Shown: positions 48,201 to 57,800 of the stretch, one piece after another | How positions within the stretch are numbered: position 1 is the first letter of the stretch | Layout of the letters: every line of letters begins with the position of its first letter | Origin: Moesziomyces globuligerus | Lineage: Eukaryota; Basidiomycota; Ustilaginomycetes; Ustilaginales; Ustilaginaceae | Assembly (NCBI GenBank): GCA_030849465.1 | Contig: JARVLF010000011.1 | Span: forward strand, 1-64,000 | Direction: 5' to 3' | Length of the DNA stretch: 64,000 nt | Made by a program: the position numbers and the translations under genes | The notes under the pieces: generated by a model | The model's database searches: none | Told to the model about the DNA's origin: nothing | What the model saw: only the letters and a program-made list of their open reading frames with translations

Positions 48201-50192
48201 ACGGCCTTCTCCATCGAGAGCAAGCAGCACAGCACGGGCTCGCGCGACCCAGCCTCGGAGCTTCCCGCTTCCGCCGCTGCGTCCGCCGCGAGCCTCGACT
48301 CGCGCTTCAGCCCGCGCAAGATGAGCAGCGCAACCGTAGGCTCGTCGATCTCGGACGTGCCCTCCAATCAGTCCACCGACGAGGTCGGGCTGCACGACAG
48401 CCTGCATCGCGCGCAGATGGGTTTGCAGAATGCCCGCGCCACCGGAGGCTACGTCTCGATCGAGGAGCTGTGGGACAAGCTCTTCCATGCAGCCATCTCG
48501 AGGACCGACGAGCGCTTTGTCACCATGTTCATGGTCTTCTACCGCGGATTCGCCACGCCGCTCGACCTGCTCCGCCAGATGATGGCGCGCTTCGAGACGC
48601 TCACCGCCGAGGACGTCGCCGACGGCCTCGTGCATCGCTTTGCGCTCATCCGCCTCACGAGCATGCTCGGCGAGTGGGTGCTCGACTACCCTGGCGACCT
48701 CAGCCAGCCCGAGACGCACGCCCTCTTGCAGCGATATCACCGCCAGCTGCTCCACCATCCCGACACGGTCCACACAGCGACGCGGCTCACTGCGGCCGTC
48801 GAGGCCACGGCGCGCGCGGTCGACCTCGACGCCCTGTGGAGCAAAGCGGTCAACAGCGACCAGACGCGCAACAAAGGACTCGCCGCGCTCGCCAACGCCG
48901 CTGCCGCACAGCAGGCATCCGCAGACGCGGATGGCGACGGTGTATTGTCGGCCAGTCGCTCGAGCAGCAGCCAACTGGCGCTGGCAGCGGCGTCGGGCAA
49001 CACGAGCCACGACTTGGACGGCGAGCGCTTCGGTGCCGGGCGGGCTGGAGAAGAGCGTTCTGACACTCACGAGCGCACCGGCTCGGAGAGCAGTCTGGTG
49101 TTGCAGTCCGACGCAGCCATGGGCGGACGCTCCCGCAGCGCCTCGGATCTCACCACCTCGTCCACCGAAGGCGCTGCTGTCTTGGACGATCGAACGGCCC
49201 AGGCGGCATCGAGCGGCATGAGCACCGTGAGCGGCCACACGCAGACCTCCGCCGGCGGCAGCACGTCGGTGAGCGGGACCGCCACTCAGGCGTCTGTGTC
49301 ATCGTCAGGCCATTCGGGTGCGGATGCCGGAGTGAGCGCGATCATGCGTGCACTGGATCAGAAGGCCGTGCTGCGCAGCATCTCGAACACGCTGATGGAG
49401 GTGGAGGACGAGGTGATTGCCAACGAGCTGACGCGGCTCGAGTGGGCCTACTTTACGGCGATCCAGCCGCGCGACCTGCTGCGGCACATCCTCGTGCCGC
49501 ACGACCGGCGCGACGGGCCGGTGGCGCGGTCGATTTCGCACTTCAACTACATCTCGAACTGGGTGTGTTCGATGATCCTGGCGCAGGGCAAGACGAAGCA
49601 TCGCGCGCGGATGCTCGAAAAGTTCTTCAACATCGCCTCGATCCTGCGGCACGACAACAACTACGGCTCGCTCAACAGCGTGCTCGGCGGGCTGAGCAAG
49701 ACGGCGGTGCACCGGCTCAAGCATACGCGCGAGCTACTCAAGGGCAAGGCGGTCAACAAGGCTTATCAGAGTCTGGTGCGGCTCATGTCCAACGAGCGTT
49801 CGTCGGCGGCGTATCGGCTGGCGCTGGAGAACTCGGATGGCCCCACGATCCCGTACGTGGGCGTGCATCTGCAGGACATCCTCTCGATCTCGGACGGCAA
49901 TCCGTCCAAGCGCGCCGCCGACGGCATGATCCACTGGCGCAAGTTTTCGCTCATGGACGAGGCGGTCATGGCCGTAGCGCGATGCCAGCAGTACGACCGG
50001 TACATGAAGCCCAACGCGGCCGTGGAGCGGCTCATCGTCGACGTGCCCATCCTGGACGACGAGGCGCTCTACGAACGCTCGCTTATCGTCGAGCCCAGAG
50101 CCAGCACCGGCCCCGTCGCCGCGAGCAAGATCAAGGACCTCAAGACCTTCCTCTCGAACCAGACCTACTCGACCAGCTCGTACCATGCCTAG
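45234..50192 (+). CDS. Ras guanine-nucleotide exchange factor with internal GTPase-like domain
   Basis: This is 1652 residues in a single exon. The first ~700 residues are Ser/Pro/Ala-rich and disordered. A P-loop GHASSGKST lies at residues 715-723, inside a small-GTPase-like fold (VIAVVGH, then VCVVDQEQRTIEVLEID and VMLACKSEVHPK). A RasGEF N-terminal module starts near residue 1071 (GYVSIEELWDKLFHA). The catalytic CDC25 homology domain covers about 1400-1625 (ISHFNYISNWV, KFFNIASILRHDNNYGSLNSVLGGLSKTAVHRL). It should activate a Ras-type GTPase at the membrane, feeding cAMP/MAPK signalling that in smuts governs mating and filamentation. Whether it corresponds to U. maydis Sql2 or another RasGEF cannot be told by eye. 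The internal GTPase-like part is the unusual element. Confidence 0.92.
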   Translation: MEEPLNHSSSTKKKPAFAFWERQRKGSESAPTTTTTPPIATSASSTSNPTPASPSTSPSMQRSTSSSASASSSGLSGVQRLIQQYSQSNSAAATTTSSSSLVSQEPSRSAHRANPTAASSHPARSRNPAADLQRDPSPSNARATPSVASTSSETLDLPSHTQPTADLAKDADAEKARRRRRLIQEQLRKRNSKRRSAGAIDMNDSSALSSDEDAASNANDPSASGAESDAFHDAHSLLVTPVKPAPPIAAPSQSRGPSAAPRPPSLEDTRPWLEFSPLIPDVELFDSPAKSSAPSLDLLHRIAPSDLSTSTSRSSTTTDPNQSTSARNSPSRSNSASILPADSPVSPTGLGFATPPGCNASSVAASYLSLHSPTHAPQARAYRTTKLPPPRPTPQAPLPPPPSDASSASTSSPASRAPTTPSTHPHSYASRNTSKSPHAILPAPPLSLHNDVDVFGGHTLRSRSYSLEQEVASSDEQLQQSLAQTAATSPTAPTARHAEPLHAHAGASLAVPIIRQRSNSLQRSSVDAAESASRSAKPAPPAPSASANIEPGLAAAPPSSSTRPASIGRPRGFTVGAVPSPSATLRGSTPSQPSSKSRPRSLLSNEIFPLDLAEPNYAARKAKATSDDARKALSMDIDRLASVGLTRGLSANSNAERDPVAAAAAAASTDRLQPETAERRPSAGGRSRSGSSASLLQQVNSQPKSHASFVIAVVGHASSGKSTVIKKGLRQFGLSKPHVLSEKVTSHSTVCVVDQEQRTIEVLEIDASVLLNGPSKRFAWPKFLPHIDAVILCYDASEITSFRGMSELLENFAVANLSTVMLACKSEVHPKAVDPYYASDMACIYNVGLAECTVQSEEGKKRMRDCFSYLVKEVAKVRSGRSRRGTASTVPAMPAAAAAAAPVQQPVSSPTQPVMPARTASAISHTSSQGSSARSAHDSTAAGAESADGGHLPSISPLSPAELRARGYSNASSSATRTTAAGSESPTVQTAFSIESKQHSTGSRDPASELPASAAASAASLDSRFSPRKMSSATVGSSISDVPSNQSTDEVGLHDSLHRAQMGLQNARATGGYVSIEELWDKLFHAAISRTDERFVTMFMVFYRGFATPLDLLRQMMARFETLTAEDVADGLVHRFALIRLTSMLGEWVLDYPGDLSQPETHALLQRYHRQLLHHPDTVHTATRLTAAVEATARAVDLDALWSKAVNSDQTRNKGLAALANAAAAQQASADADGDGVLSASRSSSSQLALAAASGNTSHDLDGERFGAGRAGEERSDTHERTGSESSLVLQSDAAMGGRSRSASDLTTSSTEGAAVLDDRTAQAASSGMSTVSGHTQTSAGGSTSVSGTATQASVSSSGHSGADAGVSAIMRALDQKAVLRSISNTLMEVEDEVIANELTRLEWAYFTAIQPRDLLRHILVPHDRRDGPVARSISHFNYISNWVCSMILAQGKTKHRARMLEKFFNIASILRHDNNYGSLNSVLGGLSKTAVHRLKHTRELLKGKAVNKAYQSLVRLMSNERSSAAYRLALENSDGPTIPYVGVHLQDILSISDGNPSKRAADGMIHWRKFSLMDEAVMAVARCQQYDRYMKPNAAVERLIVDVPILDDEALYERSLIVEPRASTGPVAASKIKDLKTFLSNQTYSTSSYHA

Positions 50193-50364
50193 AACCTTGG
50201 AGCCTCGGCGGGCAGTCTCGGGCTCGAGTGGGATGCGCAGTCAATTGGAGCCATGCTTTTTTTCCACTCCAGTCTCTCATGCGTGCGAACGATGGATGCA
50301 AAGTGGTTTTGGCATTGGAGATGAGCTGAGCGGACGCAAGGTCCAAGATGTGAAGGGAGGGGGA

Positions 50365-52911
50365 CTACTTGAACTTGAGGTGGACGTTTTCGATGAAGGG
50401 GGCGAGGTCGGATTTGCGGACGTGGATGGAGGCGGTTTGGAAGCGGTCGTGGCGGACGCGGGCGCCTGTGAGTTTGGCAGCGTGTTGGAAGGCGGCAGTG
50501 AAGTGGTTTGGTTCTGTGAGTCCGTGTACGGGAGCGGCTGTGGAGCCTAGAACGACAAAGATGTCCTTTGCCGGATGGAGGGCTGCTAGGATGAAGGGGA
50601 GTGGAGAGAAGGAAGCGTTTGGTTTGCGGTTGGGGAGGTTTGCGTGTTGTTCGACAATGATGTCACGAAGAGCGGTTGAGAGCCAACGAGCCAATCTAGC
50701 CAGGACGTCTACGTTTGTGAAAAGGTCGAGGTCCGAGCCGTCTTTGAGGATGGCGAGACGGAAGTTCTTGAGGGTTCGAATGCTTTGATTCGTGATCAGA
50801 CCCATTCCACGAGCGACGATTTTACGATGAAGAGCCTGCGATAGGAGTAGACTGGATCGCAGTAGGTCGATCGAGGTGGCTCGAGTCGTATCGAGTGCAC
50901 GGTAGGCTTCGTGAAAGTTATTCACCCATACATCGCGTTCCGCCTCCTCTAGCAACGCCAAATCTTGTGCACTAGCGCGTCCACTCGGTGTAGGTTCGAG
51001 ATCCAATCCACCATTCGCTCCCGTCTGATCCCTCCCCTTCCCACCGGACGTCGCTGCACTAGCTGCGGAAACAGCCTCTGTCAAATGCGTACCCAGGTTC
51101 CAGGCGCGTTTGGTAGCGAACAGTTCCGACGTCGGTGCACCCGCCCCCCTCCCTCCAGCCATATTAGCCGCATAACTCGTCGCCAAAGGCCCACCCGCAC
51201 CACCACCCGCACTTGCCGATGCAAACACCATGCCAGGAGTCTCGACCTCGATCTTAACCCCATGAGCTGCAGTCAAGAGCGCCGCCACACCCTCGACTAC
51301 ATCCGCCGCACCCAACGGCGCAGTCTGAAACCCATACGACCTCTCGAACCCCCGGTAGCTCAGCTCGGTCAGCCCGTACTCGGGAGCGATCGCATCCAGC
51401 TTACGTGCCAGGCTCCGGCGAAGGTCGAGCGGCATGTGCGCGTAGTTCTGGCGCACGGCGGTGAGGGAGAAACCCATCTTGGCCAACAGACCGCGCAGCT
51501 TGGCCGCGCCGCGCTCGCGCCAGAGACCGAGCTTGGCCGCCACGTAGGCGGTGTGGTGCATGGCGGCCTCGAGGCTCCAGTGCCGATAGAGCGTGAAGCG
51601 GAGCTCGGCGGGGATGATGCGGATGGTGCGATCGTCTGCGTCCTCGGACTTTGTGTTGTGCGCGATGCGCGCACGAAGCGCCCGATCCACCGAACGCCCA
51701 CTTGTCGCAGCAGCAGTAGCCTTGGAGGCGGACTTATCCGCGCCTGCAGTGCGGCTTTGGACGGTGGCGGGTGCGTCGTCTTTGGAGAGGAGGTCAGCGG
51801 ACCAGGCTTCGGGACGCGTGGAGGAGGCGGTGGGTTCGATGGCGATGACCTCGGAGGCGTAGGCGGCCGAGTAGGTCTCGTAGGTGTCGACGTCGATCGA
51901 GTTGGAGAGGTAGAGCGAGGTGAGGCCGACGATGGCGAGCCAGAGCGCCTCGCGGTCTGCGCGGCCGAGCGCCTCGCAGAGCAGGTAGAGCATCGACGAT
52001 GCGCCCATGCCAAAGCTCTCGCCGCGGCCATAGTAGCGCGTGAGCACGTTGCGGTAGCGATGGCGCTCGGCATTGGTGAGACGAGTCGAGGCCGCGGTTG
52101 CGGGACGCTGCGAGCGGTGGCGCCGACGCTTGCGTGCCTCGCCGCGCGAGTCTGCCTCGCTCGCCTCTAGCGAGGCCGAGCGGGAGCGCGATCTGGATCG
52201 CGGCGATCGCTTGCGCTTGCCTGCCTCGTCGTGCGCGTCTACGGACGCGTCCGACTCGGTCCCACTCGGCTCGTCGTCGCTACTCTCCTGATCATCGTCC
52301 GAGTCGAGGTCGAACTCGAGCTTCTCGAACGCGTCCCTCTCTCCGCCCTGTCTACAGAGCTTGGTGGCGATCTCGCCGTCGTCCCAGCACCAGACGCGGT
52401 CGTTGGCATGGCTCGTGGCAAACAGGCTCTCGAGGTTCCACGGCCGATGCGAGTCGATCACGTGCAGCGTGCACGCGGCTGGGATGTCGAACATCGTCGG
52501 TAGACTGAGCACCGCGCCCAAGTTGACGAGTACGACGGATCGGACGTCTGTGCTGGGCGGCGGCGCTGCGGCGCGGGACGACGAGGCGAGGGTTGCGTCG
52601 TGGTGGTGCGGAAGCGCGGGGAAGACGTCGGCGAGCGCATCGAGGAGCGCACGGTATCCGTCGACGGGGACGATGCGGTGCGGGATGTCGTCCTGGAGGA
52701 AGAGCGAGGCGAGCATGCGCGTGGCGCACACCGCGTCGACGTCGGGCGCGCTGAGCACGAGCACGCTCGAGACGCCGGCGCCGGCGGAGCGCGCGGCGGC
52801 GCGGATGCGCGCGTAGGCGGAGGCGTAGTCGTGCTTCGAGGAGGAGGGTGCGCGGTCCGGATCGATGTGCACGTCGACGAGCGACGAGCTGGGACACGCG
52901 ACGACGACCAT
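50365..52911 (-). CDS. CDC45: DNA replication initiation factor CDC45
   Basis: This is 848 residues from the ATG at 52911; the upstream open frame is promoter. CDC45 joins MCM2-7 and GINS to form the replicative CMG helicase. The N-terminal DHH-like part shows SVLVLSAPDVDAVCATRML and DIPHRIVPVDGY. Next come VVLVNLGAVLSLPTMF and HVIDSHRPWNLESLF, then an acidic patch DLDSDDDQESSDDE with basic Ser/Arg repeats, as in other CDC45 proteins. The C-terminus has LALLEEA and ILKDGSDLDLFTNVDVLARLARWL, ending DLAPFIENVHLKFK. It is longer than yeast CDC45 (about 650), mostly through Ala/Ser/Gly inserts. It is convergent with the RasGEF gene and shares a short promoter with OST1. Confidence 0.95.
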   Translation of the reverse strand: MVVVACPSSSLVDVHIDPDRAPSSSKHDYASAYARIRAAARSAGAGVSSVLVLSAPDVDAVCATRMLASLFLQDDIPHRIVPVDGYRALLDALADVFPALPHHHDATLASSSRAAAPPPSTDVRSVVLVNLGAVLSLPTMFDIPAACTLHVIDSHRPWNLESLFATSHANDRVWCWDDGEIATKLCRQGGERDAFEKLEFDLDSDDDQESSDDEPSGTESDASVDAHDEAGKRKRSPRSRSRSRSASLEASEADSRGEARKRRRHRSQRPATAASTRLTNAERHRYRNVLTRYYGRGESFGMGASSMLYLLCEALGRADREALWLAIVGLTSLYLSNSIDVDTYETYSAAYASEVIAIEPTASSTRPEAWSADLLSKDDAPATVQSRTAGADKSASKATAAATSGRSVDRALRARIAHNTKSEDADDRTIRIIPAELRFTLYRHWSLEAAMHHTAYVAAKLGLWRERGAAKLRGLLAKMGFSLTAVRQNYAHMPLDLRRSLARKLDAIAPEYGLTELSYRGFERSYGFQTAPLGAADVVEGVAALLTAAHGVKIEVETPGMVFASASAGGGAGGPLATSYAANMAGGRGAGAPTSELFATKRAWNLGTHLTEAVSAASAATSGGKGRDQTGANGGLDLEPTPSGRASAQDLALLEEAERDVWVNNFHEAYRALDTTRATSIDLLRSSLLLSQALHRKIVARGMGLITNQSIRTLKNFRLAILKDGSDLDLFTNVDVLARLARWLSTALRDIIVEQHANLPNRKPNASFSPLPFILAALHPAKDIFVVLGSTAAPVHGLTEPNHFTAAFQHAAKLTGARVRHDRFQTASIHVRKSDLAPFIENVHLKFK

Positions 52912-53258
52912 GGTTTGTGAGGCTGAGGCTGAGCGAGGATGGTGTTGGTCGAGCGCCAAAGAGCAACACGCCGAGCTGCGCGGCGCGTCGTTGAAGGCGA
53001 GAAGCGAGAATCCGCCGAAATGCACTTCGCGTTGAGTGCCGATTTGATTTTTGCAGAATGCTGTCAGAGCGGCACAATCCAACACGACCATGACCGAATT
53101 CGGGCTCCTCTCGTGCGACTTTGAGCCGAGTTGGGAATGAGCTGGAAGAAAGCGCGGCAAAGGCGAGCAGCGGCGGCGCACAGTCCAACCCGCGTTTGTG
53201 CAAGCTTGGCAGGCTTGTCCTTCTCGTCGTCATCCATCTCATCGCAACATCCGCCACG
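52912..53258. promoter_or_regulatory. Shared divergent promoter of CDC45 and OST1
   Basis: Only 347 bases separate the two start codons. Open frames from both genes extend through it, but neither extension is conserved in character. No TATA box is evident, as is common for housekeeping genes. Confidence 0.55.
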
Positions 53259-54791
53259 ATGGTGCCGTCTCTCGCAGTCCGCGCCAGCGCCGCGCTCGCG
53301 CTCGCGTGGTTCGTCGCCACGGCGCTCGCCGCCTCGCTCCCGGACGCCGCAGACTGGACCAACCTCAACCTGGTCAAGCAGATCGAGCTCGCCGGCTCCA
53401 CCTCGCACACCACCACCACGCTGTCCGCGCGCCCGCACGCCGCCGCCTCGCACAACGACACGCTCGCCTACTCGTTTGTGCTCTCGGCGCACGAGGCCCA
53501 GCATCTCGCCTGGTCGCGCCTCACGGTCAAGCCGGCGCTCGACTCGGCCTTTGCCGCACGCGCGAGCGCCAACGGCGGTCTGCGTCCCGTCGTGCCGCTG
53601 CACAACCTCGGGCCGGTCGAGGGCGATGCGGACTCGGTCGTTCTGCGTGCCGAGATCCCCGCCGAACTCGTCGGCAAGGACGGCGTGAGCCTCACGCTCG
53701 AGACGGCGCTCAACCACATCACCACCCCGCTCCCCAAGGAGGTCAAGCAGACGCAGCCGCAGCTCGTGCTCTGGTCGGGCGATGCGGCTATCCGATCGCC
53801 CTACAAGACCCAGACCGGGAGGATCAAGGTCAAGGCGGCTTCGCCCAACATCCTCACCTTTGCGCCCGACACGGCGACCAAGTCGGGCAGCATCGTCACC
53901 TACGGTCCGTTTACCGACGTCGAGCCGCTCCGCACGGGCAGCAGGGTGGATCAGGGCAGTGTGCATTTCCAGACCGAGACGCCGCGCGCTACCATCGTTG
54001 CGCTCGAGCGTACGGCCGAGATCAGTCACTGGGGCGATGCGTTGTCCGTGCACGACCGTGTCGTCCTCCGCAACGCGGGTGCGGTGCTCAAGGGTCATTT
54101 CTCGCGCATCGAGCATCAGATGGCTTCGTTCTACAACCGTGGTTCTGCGGGCGCGCTGTCGACGCTCGCCATGACGCTGCCTGCAGGTGCACGCGACGCT
54201 TGGTTCGTAGACCAGATCGGCAATGTCTCGACCTCTCGCTTCCGCGCCTCGTCTCCCGATCCGGACCTCCTCATCCCCTCGGCTGCACTTCCTGCTTCCG
54301 CCAGTGTCGCGGCGAGGATGAGTGCTCTGGAGCTTCAGCCGCGCTTCCCGCTGTTGGGAGGGTGGAATTATTCGTTCAGTGTAGGCTTTACCCTGCCGCT
54401 TCAGGCGGGTGGTTGGACGAGAGCGATCCGAGGCTCGAACGAATTCATCACAGCCGTCCCGCTCTTCACGCCTCTCAAGGACGTGGCCATCGATGCGCTG
54501 ACAACGACGGTCGTGTTGCCAGAGGCTGCGTCCAAGGTGCAGATCGAACTGCCGTACGACATGCACAGCGTCGAACCGGGCGTCTCGAAATCGTACCTCG
54601 ACACGGCAGGTAGAGTCACCATCGTGCTCAGCCACCACAACGTCGCTCCCCAGCACGCCGCGTTGGTGTACGTAAAGTACTCGCTCCCGCACCGCGCACA
54701 CCTCGTCAAGGTCGCAGCCGTCGCCGCCGTCACCGCCGCCATCCTCGCCGCCACCGCCCTCGCACAGCGCGTACAGACAAAGATCGCCTAG
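53259..54791 (+). CDS. OST1: Oligosaccharyltransferase subunit 1 (ribophorin I)
   Basis: This is 510 residues from the ATG at 53259. A signal peptide (ALALAWFVATALAASLP) is followed by the lumenal ribophorin I domain. Typical features include NLNLVKQIELAGSTS near the start, YGPFTDVEPLR, HWGDALSVHDRVVLRNAGAVLKGHFSRIEHQ and RDAWFVDQIGNVSTSR with a probable N-glycosylation site. Then come FPLLGGWNYSFSVGFTLPL and SYLDTAGRVTIVLSHHNV. One membrane span lies near the C-terminus (VAAVAAVTAAILAATALA), with a short cytosolic tail. OST transfers the lipid-linked glycan to Asn in the ER. An earlier in-frame region with another hydrophobic stretch was rejected as start. Confidence 0.95.
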   Translation: MVPSLAVRASAALALAWFVATALAASLPDAADWTNLNLVKQIELAGSTSHTTTTLSARPHAAASHNDTLAYSFVLSAHEAQHLAWSRLTVKPALDSAFAARASANGGLRPVVPLHNLGPVEGDADSVVLRAEIPAELVGKDGVSLTLETALNHITTPLPKEVKQTQPQLVLWSGDAAIRSPYKTQTGRIKVKAASPNILTFAPDTATKSGSIVTYGPFTDVEPLRTGSRVDQGSVHFQTETPRATIVALERTAEISHWGDALSVHDRVVLRNAGAVLKGHFSRIEHQMASFYNRGSAGALSTLAMTLPAGARDAWFVDQIGNVSTSRFRASSPDPDLLIPSAALPASASVAARMSALELQPRFPLLGGWNYSFSVGFTLPLQAGGWTRAIRGSNEFITAVPLFTPLKDVAIDALTTTVVLPEAASKVQIELPYDMHSVEPGVSKSYLDTAGRVTIVLSHHNVAPQHAALVYVKYSLPHRAHLVKVAAVAAVTAAILAATALAQRVQTKIA

Positions 54792-54864
54792 ATTGCGCTC
54801 AAGCCACACCAATGCGAATGGATCAGGTTGAATGTGCGACTTTGTGTGTGTGTGAGTGGGGGAC

Positions 54865-57800
54865 CTAGGCGAAGAGACGACCCATTTGGTCGAGGATGGG
54901 TTCGCCACCGCCACCGCCGCCGTCGACGGCAAACAGATCGAGATCCTTCATCATCCACTCCCACTGCGGATCGTCCAATCCGGTCGGCAACCCCTCGCCC
55001 ACCACTGTCCCCCCTATCCCCGCTGTTGCCGCTGTTGCCGCTGTCGGCGCTGTGGCGGGAGGTGCGGGAGGGGCGGGGGTAGTGGGTGCATGGACGTTGA
55101 ACCAAGATGCGGGGCTCATGGCGCCTGCAGTCGAGGCGGGTGGTGGTGGAGGAGCCTCTGTCCAATTTGTCCCCTGGGGAGCAGCCTGGGGCCAGGAGGC
55201 GACGAGGTGGGGTGAGAAGTGGAGGTTGGTCGAGTAGCTGTGCGAGGCCCTCGTGCCCGCGGCGCCGGCGGGCTGCGGTAGAGGATGGTTGTGATCGCGA
55301 CGCAGATGTCGAGACCCTTCCGGCTGCGCCGGCGCCTCCCCCCGCGCATCCCGCCGTGCGGAAAATCCTCGCAGCACAGCCGCTCGATCCTCGCCACCTT
55401 CCCCCTGCGCTTCCAACCCCTGCGCCTCGCCGCGCTCTCGATGTTCACGGAGCTCACAGCGGCTGCTACCTGCATCCTCGCGTCCGAACCTGGCCAGGAG
55501 ACCGTGGAGGAAGACGCTGTACTTGGTGGCGATACTCGTTGCGCTCCTCGCCGTCCTGGCGCTGCCGATCTTCTCGAGCTCGCGCGCGGTCAAGCGCGCC
55601 AGATTCACCACCCTCGACCTACTGACAAAGCCCAGATCCACCTCTCGCGCCTCGCGCGCTTCGCGGGTTTGGCGGTTCTGGCCGGGCTCGAGGTGGGCAC
55701 GACGCTGTTGACGGAGGTGACGACGGCTGAGGTCGAGGGCAAAGACGACGGCGTAGACGGTGGAGACGACAAACGAGTTGGTCACGTGGTCCATGTAGCC
55801 GCGCTGGCATCGATCGACAAACGTGGCCATGTAGTTTGTGCAGCTGATGTAGCAGTGGCGGTAGAGCATTGCGAGCTCTGCGGTGACGTCGACCGAGTAG
55901 CTGATGGGGAGCGCGAGCGCATACGTGACCAGCGCCGCATAGTCGAGCGAGAGCGGACCGGTGATCTGTAGCGGACTGGGCGTACCACCACTGCTGGAGG
56001 AGGAGGAGAGCCAACGTTCTTCCCACCGTTTGAGATCCATGTGTACAGAGTTGCGGAAGTAGCTCAGCTGCAACGAGAGCTGATCGCGCTCCGCCACGGC
56101 CAAATCGCCACCCGCCTCACTGTCGCCGTCGGTTTGGCCATGTGCGGTGGGGAAGTCTGCGACTCTACGACGCGCACCAAGACTCCTCAGGACGTGCGTG
56201 TTGAAGTGGTCGCCCTGAGCGATCATGATGCGGCGAAGTTCGATCTGGGCTACCAAAGCCTCGTCCTGGCGTAGGGCCAGGGGCATGCTGTGCCATCTGC
56301 TGCAGGTAGCGATGACGCCTTCGTCTGCGAGATGCATGCGCTGACCCGTCTGACTGGCGAGCGTCTTTTCCAGGTTCCAGAGGTTGATCCAGAGCCGTTC
56401 GGTGTTGCGCAGCTGACGCTGGTAGTGCGTATTCGCATGCGCCGCAGGCGTCGTGTACGAATAGCACACCAAGTTGCACCCCAACTCGGTGGCGATCCGA
56501 ATGGCAGTGCCGAGGAAGAGCCAGGTCTGATCGGCCATGGCGCTTTCGCTCATGGGCCTGTACGAGGCAAGCAGGAAAAACGCCTGAGCCATCTCGACGT
56601 TTTTGTAGTCGGCGGCGCTGATCCAACCGATCATCGCCTCGTAGTGCCTACGGAGGCTTGGTGCGAGTGCGGCCGATTCGGCCTGCACGGCGTCGGACGA
56701 GGTGGGAGGTTCGAACTCGGCGGCGAGCGCACAGAGGACGGTGAGGAGGAACGCCGAGTGCTTGCGGATGTACGTGATGCTCGATAGCTCCGGGTCAAAG
56801 ATGTGCATGAAGGTGCCAAACGACGCGTAGAACGAGCCGATCAGACGCTCGGCCTGCGACGTGGTGAGCAGCCCTTGGTCGATCGGATCAAACTCCTGCC
56901 GGTTGTCGTACACCGGGTGGAAGGCGCCGCGCGAAAAGTAGGTCGACGCCCAACTCGACGCCGACGCTCCAGCAGGCTGCCCAGAAGCTCCATCCACGCC
57001 TCCCTCCCCTCCATCCGCACCTTTGCGAGCTCGGGCGGCTTGGTGAGCTTGAAGGCTTTCGGGATCCTCGGGGTGGGGAGAAGGGGAGGTGGAACGGCGA
57101 CGTTTCCTCGCGCGCTCGCCTGTGTCGTCGTCAGAAAGCTGGGATTGCGGCTGCGATGGTGCGCGTATCGGCCCCGAATCTTGATCGCGGCGACTTGGTG
57201 CGGCTAGGCTGGATTGTCTGAGCGCCGAATGGCCTTGAGCAGGTTGACGACGAGCGCTTTCGTCGCTGCTCGCCTGGGCGAGCAACTTGAGCGGATTCGA
57301 GAGCGTGGGAAACTCGTCGGGCACCCTGGCCACACTCGCATGGTCCTCGATATCCACCAGCATGTTGAAGTCGGATCTTGACTTTTGCATGTCGCCTCTG
57401 GGCTCCCACGTTGATGGTGGTAGAGTGGGGAGCGGCGAGGTGGTTGAGAGGGGAGGAGTTTCGAGCTTGACTGTCGAGGAGGGTTGGACGGCGCCTTTGG
57501 TGAAGAACTTGCTTCTGTGCAACTGCCACGTCAAGGTCTGGATCAGACTCGAAGCGTCGGCATCTTTGACGTGGGTGTTGAGATCGCGCAGTTCGTCGAG
57601 CGTACGGTCGAGCAGTTCGAGCCGACGCAGGATCTGCTGGAGCTTGATCTTGCCCGGCTTGCGGCCGCGCTTGTGCGTGCGAAACACGCACGCCCGGTCC
57701 AGCTTCAAACACCGTGCACACGACGTCGAGGACGAAGACGACGAGGGGAGACACTTGACTTTGGCCTCGCGACATGCTTGACACGACACCTTCTTTCCCG

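Noticed and set aside
47607..49238. Minus-strand frame of 543 codons inside the RasGEF gene
   Set aside because: No domain; an antisense shadow caused by strong third-position GC in the RasGEF.
53064..54932. Minus-strand frame of 622 codons opposite OST1
   Set aside because: Charged, low-information sequence with no domain; OST1 on the plus strand is certain.
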